Shown: positions 17,397-24,684 of the stretch, in pieces
Numbering within the stretch: position 1 is the first letter of the stretch
How the letters are laid out: every line of letters begins with the position of its first letter
Source of the DNA: Tenacibaculum finnmarkense
GTDB taxonomy: Bacteria > Bacteroidota > Bacteroidia > Flavobacteriales > Flavobacteriaceae
Assembly: GCF_900239185.1 (NCBI RefSeq)
Contig: NZ_OENA01000058.1
Coordinates: forward strand, 37,502-70,852
Length of the DNA stretch: 33,351 nucleotides
Direction: 5' to 3'
The notes under the pieces: model-generated
Database searches by the model: none
Told to the model about the DNA's origin: nothing
What the model saw: only the letters and a program-made list of their open reading frames with translations
Made by a program: the position numbers and the translations under genes

Positions 17397-18920
17397 ATGG
17401 AAAACTCCCCCACTAATTGGACTATTTGTACGCAATGCAAAGGCGAAGGAAAAAAACGTCGAAAAATAAGTAAAAAAGCACGACTTCAGTATCAAAAAGC
17501 ATTGGCTAAATCAGTCAGTGAATCTACGTTAATTCCGCCAATTACTCCAAAAGCAAGCTATACTAAATGTATAAATTGTAGTGGCTCAGGCTTGGTAACA
17601 ACAACAAACCTACCTGAAAAACCACTTGAAAATTACCCACATATAGCTATTATTGGCGGTGGTATTGGTGGCGTGGCATTGGCAGTAGCCTGTTTACATC
17701 GACAAATACCTTTTACGCTTTACGAACGAGATAGTAGTTTCGATGCTCGAGCTCAAGGCTATGGATTAACCCTGCAACAAGCAAGCAAAGCAATTCAAGC
17801 GCTGGGTATTTTAAAATTAAAAGAAGGCGTAGTTTCTACAAAACATATTATTCATACAACGCAAGGTAAAATAATAGGCGAATGGGGAATGAGAAAATGG
17901 TTAGATTCTACTAATAATTTCAATAATAAAATATCAGAAAATAAACCCGATAATAATGCCGAAAATAAATCATCAAAACGAACTAACATACACATTGCAA
18001 GGCAATCTTTACGCTTTGAACTTTTAGAGCAATTAATAAATAAAGATCAAGTAAAATGGGGGTATCAATTAATTGATTTTAAAGAAAATAAAAAAATAGC
18101 TATAAAAAACGATCAAAAAGTGGAAAAAACAGCTGAAAAAGTTCAATTAACCTTTCAAGTAAACGGAAAAATAAAAACAGCCCAAGCAGATATTGTTGTA
18201 GGCGCAGACGGTATTCGTAGTTCGGTAAGAACCCTATTATTAAAAGATAAAAACCCACCTTTACGCTATTTGGGATGTATTGTAATATTAGGGATTTGTC
18301 CTTTAGACGCTTTAAAAGGATTAGAAAATCCGTTGTTAGATTCGGCAACAGTATTTCAAACCGCCAATGGAAACGAGCGAATTTATATGATGCCTTACTC
18401 CGCCGATTCGGTGATGTGGCAATTAAGTTTTCCTATGCCAGAGCAAGATGCTAAAATTTTATCTAAAAAAGGTGCAGAAGCCCTAAAAGAAGAAGCCTGC
18501 CGACGAACAGTTTGGCACGAGCCTATTCCTCAAATTTTAGCCGCTACACTCGCTGATAAAATATCAGGATACCCAGTGTACGACCGAGAATTGCTAAGCT
18601 CAGAAGCATTAGGGAAATCAGAAAAAATAACATTAATCGGCGATGCCGCACACCCAATGAGCCCCTTTAAAGGGCAGGGCGCAAATCAGGCATTATTAGA
18701 CGCTTTATCGTTAGCTCGAACTATAAAAAAAGAGTGTGGAAGATTACCTGATTGGCGAACTCAAGGAATTAGAAAACGGGTATTAACCGATTTTGAAGCC
18801 GAAATGTTAGTACGAAGTGCCTCTAAAGTAAAGGGTTCGGCAGCTGCCGTAAAGTTTTTACATTCCGATGTGGTGCTTCAAGAAGGAAATGAACCCCGAG
18901 GACGCGATTTGAATCGTTAG
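17397..18920 (+). CDS. FAD-dependent monooxygenase with N-terminal zinc-finger-like module
   Basis: The 507-residue protein starts with two CxxCxGxG motifs (Cys11/Cys14 in CTQCKGEG and Cys58/Cys61 in CINCSGSG), the pattern of DnaJ-type zinc-binding modules. From residue about 80 a Rossmann FAD-binding fold follows: IAIIGGGIGG (Gly87-Gly92), a YERD segment at the end of strand 2, VVGADGIRSSVR in the middle (the DG motif), and GDAAHPMSPFKGQGANQALLD (from Gly415), the ribityl-binding motif of the p-hydroxybenzoate hydroxylase/TetX group. It is therefore a class A flavin monooxygenase by family; the substrate is unknown. The segment between residues about 175 and 195 is Asn/Lys-rich and looks like an insertion. 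The gene stands alone between mirrored repeats, far from metabolic partners. Confidence 0.88.
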   Translation: MENSPTNWTICTQCKGEGKKRRKISKKARLQYQKALAKSVSESTLIPPITPKASYTKCINCSGSGLVTTTNLPEKPLENYPHIAIIGGGIGGVALAVACLHRQIPFTLYERDSSFDARAQGYGLTLQQASKAIQALGILKLKEGVVSTKHIIHTTQGKIIGEWGMRKWLDSTNNFNNKISENKPDNNAENKSSKRTNIHIARQSLRFELLEQLINKDQVKWGYQLIDFKENKKIAIKNDQKVEKTAEKVQLTFQVNGKIKTAQADIVVGADGIRSSVRTLLLKDKNPPLRYLGCIVILGICPLDALKGLENPLLDSATVFQTANGNERIYMMPYSADSVMWQLSFPMPEQDAKILSKKGAEALKEEACRRTVWHEPIPQILAATLADKISGYPVYDRELLSSEALGKSEKITLIGDAAHPMSPFKGQGANQALLDALSLARTIKKECGRLPDWRTQGIRKRVLTDFEAEMLVRSASKVKGSAAAVKFLHSDVVLQEGNEPRGRDLNR

Positions 18921-18965
18921 TATAAAACTTTGATAACGATAAAACCTGTTTAAAATTAAATAACC

Positions 18966-19114
18966 TGTCAGTTCGAGTGATTTTTTTCTTTCAAAAAAAT
19001 AGTATCGAGAACTTATTTAATAGTAAAGACAATTAAAATTCATCAATATAAAAGAACTCAAATTCTCGATACAATTTTAATTCCTTTGAGTCATTAAAAT
19101 TACTCGAATTGACA
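18966..19114. repeat. 149-bp imperfect palindromic element
   Basis: The outer arms TGTCAGTTCGAGTGATTTT (18966-18984) and AAAATTACTCGAATTGACA (19096-19114) are complementary except at two positions. Nested arms GTATCGAGAACTT (19002-19014) and AAATTCTCGATAC (19060-19072) also pair. A partial copy of the left arm (TTCGAGTGATTTTTTC) recurs at 19250. The arrangement suits a REP- or MITE-like non-coding element. Confidence 0.75.
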
Positions 19115-19142
19115 ATAACCATCAAAAAAAGCTAAAAAATAC

Positions 19143-19221
19143 AGCAAATAAGGATGCGAAATTGAACTAAATTTCAGTTTATTATTTTTCTGTTATATTT
19201 TTTTAGATGAAATTTAAACAG
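19143..19221 (-). repeat. Intergenic repeat B, right (inverted) copy
   Basis: Its reverse complement aligns with 17070-17162 over CTGTTTAAATTT, AAAAAAATAT, ACAGAAAAATAA and TTCGCATCCT. The hairpin of the left copy is mostly degraded here, leaving a CTGAAATTTA remnant. Confidence 0.7.
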
Positions 19222-19449
19222 GTTCTTATAAAACGTGAAAAAACGATTTTTCGAGTGATTTTTTCTTTTTTTTAAGAACTTTTTTCGATTAAAAGTAGTT
19301 GGATTTATGAAAAAATAAACTAAAAACAACGAAAAATAAGCAGGTTATTTTGAACGAAATTCTCTTTGTTGGTTGGCTTGTTTTTTGAAGAGGTTTTAAA
19401 TTTTTTATCTAGCAAATATATGCTGTTGTGTACTGCTTTAAAAATAGGG

Positions 19450-19540
19450 CAAAATGCCTAGCCCCGATTGTAGCAATTGTTTGAGCTCTCTGGCTTTTTT
19501 TAGCCAGAAGCGAGTGCGGAAAGCGGGAAAATGCTTCAAA
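19450..19540 (-). repeat. Intergenic repeat A, right (inverted) copy
   Basis: Its reverse complement aligns with 16915-17016. On the plus strand it reads CCTAGCCCCGATTG, then TTGTTTGAGCTC, then a TCTGGCT/AGCCAGA hairpin (19489-19508), then GAAGCGAGTGCGGAAAGC. Together with the left copy it makes inverted repeats around the monooxygenase. Confidence 0.8.
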
Positions 19541-19667
19541 TAATTCTTCTTTATTTTTGCTTTATTTTTGATAAAAAAACGCTTGATTTTACGCTAAAAT
19601 AACAAGCCTTTTTTAGTGATATTTTGTAACTGAAATAATTTATTTTTAAAATAAAAAGTGAAATAAA

Positions 19668-19700
19668 TTTGGATATTAAAATATAATAATTGAATATTTG
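19668..19700 (+). promoter_or_regulatory. Candidate promoter for the methionine operon
   Basis: TTTG at 19668-19671 and AATATTTG at 19693-19700 (one mismatch to TAnnTTTG) are 21 bases apart. The transcript would start near 19706, just before the riboswitch, which supports the assignment. Confidence 0.45.
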
Positions 19701-19730
19701 TGCTCACAAAGTTCAATAACTTATTGACAA

Positions 19731-19853
19731 TGTTATCAAGAAAGGCGGAGGGATTAGACCCTGTGAAGCCTTAGCAACCCTTTGTTTAAGTCAAAGAAGG
19801 TGCTAAATTCTACTTAATTTTAGATTCATTTATCTGAAATTGGATAGATAACT
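19731..19853 (+). ncRNA. SAM-I (S-box) riboswitch
   Basis: Conserved S-box elements are all present in order: GTTATCAAGAAAGGCGGAGG, a kink-turn helix AAGGC (19742-19746) with GCCTT (19768-19772), the inner GGG/CCC pairing with GACCC-TGTGAAGCC, TTAGCAACCC, P3 CTTTG/CAAAG (19780-19796), and AAGGTGCTAAATTCTAC. P4 is ATTTTAGAT/ATCTGAAAT (19817-19840). P1 closes with GTTATC (19732-19737) and GATAAC (19847-19852). The aptamer binds S-adenosylmethionine and turns down methionine genes. It lies directly upstream of metY, metX-thrA and metZ homologues, as expected. Confidence 0.96.
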
Positions 19854-19857
19854 CAAA

Positions 19858-19892
19858 AACAATTACAGCGCTGTAATTGTTATATTTCTTCA
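19858..19892 (+). terminator. Riboswitch expression-platform hairpin
   Basis: AACAATTACAGC (19858-19869) and its exact complement (19870-19881) form a strong hairpin five bases after P1. The tail ATATTTCTTC is T-rich but interrupted. It is the likely terminator of the switch, with weaker tail than usual. GTTAT at 19879-19883 could instead pair with ATAAC of P1 (19848-19852), which would give a way to couple P1 to this hairpin. Confidence 0.6.
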
Positions 19893-19975
19893 TAACATTT
19901 TTCGAGTAAGCGCATCAAAATAATAGGTGCAGGTAACTTTTGTTTTAATTTTAATTATTTCAAAAAACAAGAAAA

Positions 19976-21250
19976 ATGAGTACCCAAAAATTCGCAACAA
20001 ACGCCTTGCACGCAGGTCACGACGCAACACAAACCGCAGGAACACGAGCGGTGCCAATTTACCAAACAACATCGTATGTTTTTAACAATTCTGAGCATGC
20101 AGCAAACCTATTTTCATTAAAAGAATTGGGCTTTATTTACACCCGATTAAACAACCCAACAAATCAAATTTTACAAGACCGTTTGGCGAGTTTAGAAGGC
20201 GGAATTGGGGCGGTAGTTTTCGCGTCAGGAACATCGGCAATTTCAACAGGATTATTAACCTTGTTAAAAGCAGGCGACCATATTGTAGCATCGAGCAGTT
20301 TGTACGGCGGAACGTACAATTTATTAAGCGTTACCCTGCCAAGATTAGGAATTACAACCACTTTTGTTGACGCTTCCAATCCTGATAATTTTGGCAAAGC
20401 AGTACAAGAAAATACCCGTGCTTTTTTTGTAGAATCTTTAGGAAACCCAAAGTTAGATGTGTTAGATTTAAAAGCAATTTCAACCCATGCAAAAACGGCA
20501 GAAGTTCCTTTTATTGTTGATAATACCGTAGCAACTCCAGCCTTGTTAAACCCAATTGAGCATGGTGCAAATATCGTAATTCATTCGTTAACAAAATATA
20601 TCGGCGGACACGGAACGTCTTTAGGTGGCGCAATAATTGATGCAGGAACTTTTAATTGGGCAAATGGTAAATTTCCAGAATTTACAGAACCATCCGCAGG
20701 GTATCACGGGCTGGTTTACAATGATGTTTTAGGAGCGTCTTCTTATACTTTTAAATTGATTTTAGAAGGATTGCGTGATTTTGGAGGAGCGTTAAGCCCT
20801 ACAAATGCGTTTAATATTATCCAAGGATTGGAAACTTTAGAAATCAGAATAAAAAAACACAGTGAAAATGCGTTGGAATTAGCCAAATGGTTAGAAAATC
20901 AAGAAGCGGTTGCTTGGGTGAATTATCCAGGATTGGAAAGTAGTAAATATAAAAAATTAGCAGATGAATATTTACCAAAAGGACAAAGCGGTATTGTAAC
21001 TTTTGGCGTAAAAGGAGGTTATGAATCGGCTAAAAAAGTAGCGGATACTACAAAATTATTTTCATTATTAGCCAATATTGGCGATACAAAATCTTTAATT
21101 ATTCATCCTGCAAGTACTACGCATCAACAGTTAAGCGAAGAAGCACAACAAAGTGCAGGGGTTACTAGCGATTTAATTCGTTTATCCGTAGGATTAGAAG
21201 ATATTGAGGATTTAAAAAATGATTTAACGACGGCTTTTTTAAAAATATAA
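19976..21250 (+). CDS. metY: O-acetylhomoserine sulfhydrylase-like PLP enzyme
   Basis: This 424-residue protein matches the large MetY subgroup of Cys/Met-metabolism PLP enzymes, which join O-acetylhomoserine and sulfide into homocysteine. Seen motifs are TNALHAGHD and [10 protein letters not shown] at the N terminus, [47 protein letters not shown], and the PLP-binding [11 protein letters not shown] with Lys207. The C terminus [10 protein letters not shown]...[10 protein letters not shown] is typical. The length (about 425) and the ~45-residue insertion around 220-260 separate it from cystathionine gamma-synthase. It is the first gene behind the SAM-I riboswitch, so it should be repressed when SAM is plentiful. 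The next gene starts one base after its stop. Family assignment is strong; acetyl versus succinyl substrate preference is inferred. Confidence 0.93.
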   Translation: MSTQKFATNALHAGHDATQTAGTRAVPIYQTTSYVFNNSEHAANLFSLKELGFIYTRLNNPTNQILQDRLASLEGGIGAVVFASGTSAISTGLLTLLKAGDHIVASSSLYGGTYNLLSVTLPRLGITTTFVDASNPDNFGKAVQENTRAFFVESLGNPKLDVLDLKAISTHAKTAEVPFIVDNTVATPALLNPIEHGANIVIHSLTKYIGGHGTSLGGAIIDAGTFNWANGKFPEFTEPSAGYHGLVYNDVLGASSYTFKLILEGLRDFGGALSPTNAFNIIQGLETLEIRIKKHSENALELAKWLENQEAVAWVNYPGLESSKYKKLADEYLPKGQSGIVTFGVKGGYESAKKVADTTKLFSLLANIGDTKSLIIHPASTTHQQLSEEAQQSAGVTSDLIRLSVGLEDIEDLKNDLTTAFLKI

Positions 21251-21251
21251 T

Positions 21252-24200
21252 ATGTTAACACAGCAACTTTCTCACATAAATATTACCAACTTTACCACAG
21301 AAAATGGACTTTTTTTTGATGAAATTCCTTTAAGTTATGAAGTTTTTGGTGAAAAAATAGGCACAGCGCCCGTGGTTTTAATCAATCACGCATTAACAGG
21401 AAATAGCAATGTTGCAAACTCAAAAAATGGCTGGTGGAAAGATTTAATCGGAAAAAATAAAGCCATAAATACGGCAAATTATACGGTTTTATGTTTCAAT
21501 ATTCCAGGAAATGGTTACGATGGTTTTTTAATTGAAAATTATAAGAATTTTATTGCGAGAGATATTGCAAAGCTGTTTTTAAAAGGATTAGAAAAACTGA
21601 AAATAACCCAATTATTTGCCTTAATTGGCGGTTCTTTAGGGGGTGGAATTGCTTGGGAAATGGTGGTTTTAAATCCTGTAATAACTCAAAAATTTATTCC
21701 AATTGCTACCGATTGGAAAGCTACGGATTGGTTGATTGCCAACTGTCAAATTCAAGAACAATTTTTAGTAAATTCAAAAAATCCTGTGCATGATGCCCGC
21801 ATGCACGCAATGTTATGTTACAGAACACCAAAATCTTTTAAAGAACGTTTTCATCGCTCTAAAAAAGAAAATTCTGAAATATTTAATGTCGAAAGTTGGT
21901 TGTTGCATCATGGCGAAAAATTACAGGAACGCTATCAATTGGCATCCTATAAATTAATGAATCAGTTGTTAAAAACCATTGATGTAACCAAAAATAGCAA
22001 CGAAAATAGGAGTGAAAATAAAGTAGCTGTTTTAGAAAAAATTCAAGCCGATATTCATATTATTGGCGTTGATTCTGATTTGTTTTTTACCGCCGAAGAA
22101 AATAGAGAAACGCAAAAAGAATTAGCTTTAGTACACGATAATGTAACGTATAATGAAATAAATTCGGTACACGGACACGATGCTTTTTTAATGGAATACG
22201 AGCAATTAGAAAAAATAATCAGCCCAATTTTTAATCCAAAATTAAAAAATAAGAACATAAAAATAATCAAATTTGGCGGAAAATCGTTGTCAAATAACGG
22301 AATTAGCAATGTGATTTCTATTATTGAAGAAAAAATAAATAATCAAGAAAAAATAGCAGTAGTTGTTTCGGCAAGAGGAAATGCAACAAATCAACTAGAA
22401 GAAATTTTAGAAAAATCCGCTAAAAATGAAAATTATCAACAGCAGTTTGAAGCTTTTAAATTTGAGCAATCAAAATTAACGCCACTGCTTGATTTTTCAT
22501 CAGAATTTACACATTTAGAAAAACTTTTTGAAGGTGTTTTTTTATTAGGTGATTTTAGCCCAAAAATAAAAGATGAAATTCTAGCACAAGGAGAGCTTTT
22601 ATCAGCAAAAACAGTTACTGAACTTTTAACGCAAAAAGGAATATCAGTAAAAATTACCGATGCCAGAAAGCTATTAAAAACAGATGCTAATTTTGGGAAT
22701 GCACAGCCAATTATAAAAATATCAAAAGAAAATGTACAAAAATATTTTAAGAAAAATAACAATACAGTAACTATTGTAACAGGTTTTATAGCGTCTAATT
22801 TAAAAGGAGAAACTACTACTTTAGGACGAAATGGAAGTAATTATACAGCATCGTTATTGGCGAATTTTTTAAATGCTGATGAATTGCAAAATTATACGCA
22901 TGTTGATGGAATTTTTACCGCAAACCCCGATTTAGTTGCCGATGCTCAAAAAATAGAAACACTTTCTTTTTCTGAAGCAAATGAATTAGCCAATTTTGGA
23001 GCTACCATTTTACATGCAAAAACAATAAGCCCGTTATTGGAAAAAAATATCAATCTTCGGATTTTAAATACGTTTAAACCCAACGATTCAGGTACTTTAA
23101 TTAGGGCTAAAACAACTTCAAAAGGCATAAAATCGATGGCTGTTTTAGATAATGTTGCTCTATTAAATTTTGAAGGAAGAGGTTTATTAGGAAAAGTTGG
23201 CGTAGATGCGCGTATTTTTAAAGCGTTAAGTAATAAAGAAATAAGTGTGAGTATTGTGTCGCAAGGTTCTTCGGAAAGAGGCATCGGTTTGGTGATCGAT
23301 AAAAGTAAATCCGAAGAAGCTATAAAGGCATTAGAGCAAGAATTTGAAAGTGATTTTTATACCAAAGATGTACATCAAATTTCAATTATAGCCGATGTTT
23401 CGGTGATTTCAATTATTGGGCAAGATTTAAGTGAATTTCATCATTCGTATAATGCGTTGATTAAAAATCAAATTGTTCCGTTGCTTTTTAACAACACAAT
23501 TTCAGGGAAAAATGTGAGTTTAGTTGTTAAAAAACAGCAATTACATAAAGCTTTAAACGTTATTCACGGACAGGTTTTTGGAGTTGCTAAAAAAATAAAT
23601 ATTGCCATTTTTGGAAAAGGATTAGTGGGTGGAACTTTAATTAATCAATTTATAGAAAACACAAAATCAGTACTTGAAAGAAAGAAAATTCAATTGAATA
23701 TTTTTGCAGTATCAGGTTCTAAAAAATTGCTATTAAATGAAAAAGGAATTGATGAAAATTGGGAAATTTATTTAGAAAATAGCATCGAAATTTCTGCTAT
23801 AAATACGGTTATCGATTTTGCAAAACAACATCATTTAGAAAATTTAATTGCTGTTGATAATACGGCAAGTCATCAATTTATTGAAAATTATACATCGTTA
23901 ATTAAAGCTGGTTTCGATTTGGTTTCTTCCAATAAAATAGCCAATACTGTATCGCATAGTTTTTATAAAAAATTAAGAGATACTTTAGCTAAAAATAATA
24001 AATCATACTTGTATGAAACTAATGTTGGTGCAGGTTTGCCGTTAATTGATACGATTAAATTATTACACGATTCAGGAGAGAATATCACCAAAATTAGAGG
24101 CGTTTTTTCGGGTTCGTTAAGTTATTTATTTAACACTTTTTCTTCGGATGATGTTGCCTTTTCTGAAATACTTCAAAAAGCAATTGACAAGGGATTTACC

Positions 24201-24665
24201 GAGCCAGACCCAAGAGAAGATTTATGTGGAAATGATGTGGCTAGAAAATTATTAATCTTAGCACGTGAGTTAGATTTAAAAAATGAATTGGAAGATATTG
24301 CCATTGAAAATTTAATTCCAATAGATTTTAGAGAAAGTTCTTCGGCTGGTTTTTTATCGAATTTAAAAGCTTTAAATACTGTTTTTCAGCAGAAAAAAGA
24401 AGCGCAAAAACCCAATCATGTATTGCGTTATATTGGTGATTTATCAGGCGATTTATCTAAAGAAAAAGGAAATTTAACGGTTAAATTAGTTTCTGTGCCA
24501 ACAAATTCTGTTTTGGGAAGTTTAAAAGGTTCGGATGTTATTTTTGAAATTTATACGGAATCTTATGGCGAAAAACCGATTGTTATTCAAGGAGCAGGAG
24601 CGGGTGCAAAGGTAACCGCAAGAGGTGTTTTTGGCGATATTTTACGCTTGGCAAAAAATCATTAA
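21252..24665 (+). CDS. Fused homoserine acyltransferase / aspartokinase / homoserine dehydrogenase
   Basis: A single 1137-residue frame joins three activities. Residues 1 to about 330 form a MetX-type alpha/beta hydrolase: NHALTGNS (45-52), nucleophile Ser128 in IGGSLGGG, probable acid Asp276 in VDSDLFF, and His309 in VHGHDAFLME. From residue 337 an aspartokinase follows (KIIKFGGKS, VVVSARGNATNQLEE, GELLSA, TTLGRNGSNY at 522-531, VDGIFTANP, FGATILHAKT), then ACT-type regulatory sequence (about 640-775). The homoserine dehydrogenase covers about 780-1137 (IFGKGLVGG, ETNVGAGLPLIDT, GVFSGSLSYLFNTF, GFTEPDPREDLCGNDVARK). Aspartate semialdehyde dehydrogenase is not included. Relative to ThrA consensus, KFGGTS reads KFGGKS, GRNGSD reads GRNGSN and TDVDG reads THVDG. 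It lies one base after metY and 19 before metZ, under the SAM riboswitch. Confidence 0.92.
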   Translation: MLTQQLSHINITNFTTENGLFFDEIPLSYEVFGEKIGTAPVVLINHALTGNSNVANSKNGWWKDLIGKNKAINTANYTVLCFNIPGNGYDGFLIENYKNFIARDIAKLFLKGLEKLKITQLFALIGGSLGGGIAWEMVVLNPVITQKFIPIATDWKATDWLIANCQIQEQFLVNSKNPVHDARMHAMLCYRTPKSFKERFHRSKKENSEIFNVESWLLHHGEKLQERYQLASYKLMNQLLKTIDVTKNSNENRSENKVAVLEKIQADIHIIGVDSDLFFTAEENRETQKELALVHDNVTYNEINSVHGHDAFLMEYEQLEKIISPIFNPKLKNKNIKIIKFGGKSLSNNGISNVISIIEEKINNQEKIAVVVSARGNATNQLEEILEKSAKNENYQQQFEAFKFEQSKLTPLLDFSSEFTHLEKLFEGVFLLGDFSPKIKDEILAQGELLSAKTVTELLTQKGISVKITDARKLLKTDANFGNAQPIIKISKENVQKYFKKNNNTVTIVTGFIASNLKGETTTLGRNGSNYTASLLANFLNADELQNYTHVDGIFTANPDLVADAQKIETLSFSEANELANFGATILHAKTISPLLEKNINLRILNTFKPNDSGTLIRAKTTSKGIKSMAVLDNVALLNFEGRGLLGKVGVDARIFKALSNKEISVSIVSQGSSERGIGLVIDKSKSEEAIKALEQEFESDFYTKDVHQISIIADVSVISIIGQDLSEFHHSYNALIKNQIVPLLFNNTISGKNVSLVVKKQQLHKALNVIHGQVFGVAKKINIAIFGKGLVGGTLINQFIENTKSVLERKKIQLNIFAVSGSKKLLLNEKGIDENWEIYLENSIEISAINTVIDFAKQHHLENLIAVDNTASHQFIENYTSLIKAGFDLVSSNKIANTVSHSFYKKLRDTLAKNNKSYLYETNVGAGLPLIDTIKLLHDSGENITKIRGVFSGSLSYLFNTFSSDDVAFSEILQKAIDKGFTEPDPREDLCGNDVARKLLILARELDLKNELEDIAIENLIPIDFRESSSAGFLSNLKALNTVFQQKKEAQKPNHVLRYIGDLSGDLSKEKGNLTVKLVSVPTNSVLGSLKGSDVIFEIYTESYGEKPIVIQGAGAGAKVTARGVFGDILRLAKNH

Positions 24666-24684
24666 AAGATAAAAAACAACAAAA

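Larger units (their letters stand above)
18921..19667. other. Repeat-rich intergenic region right of the monooxygenase
   Basis: No convincing coding region is seen in about 750 bases. The region holds a 149-bp inverted-repeat element (18966-19114), repeat B' (19143-19221), a shorter TTCGAGTGATT-type remnant (19250-19270) and repeat A' (19450-19540). The motif CTGTTTAAA occurs a third time near 18948. No terminator with a clean T tract was found directly after the monooxygenase. Confidence 0.7.

Noticed and set aside
18100..18348. Minus-strand 82-codon Leu/Phe-rich open frame in the monooxygenase gene
   Set aside because: It looks like a membrane protein only because it is antisense to a Lys/Asn-rich stretch; the plus-strand frame holds conserved FAD motifs.
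16915..19540. A CRISPR array or IS element around the monooxygenase
   Set aside because: The repeats are few, unequal in spacing and inverted, with no spacers, cas genes or transposase frame.
19890..20072. Minus-strand 60-codon open frame overlapping the metY start
   Set aside because: It overlaps the leader and the conserved MetY N terminus, is Arg/Leu/Phe-rich and has no supporting feature.
22436..22762. Minus-strand 108-codon open frame within the fusion gene
   Set aside because: It is antisense to well-conserved aspartokinase motifs, with no promoter or family resemblance.
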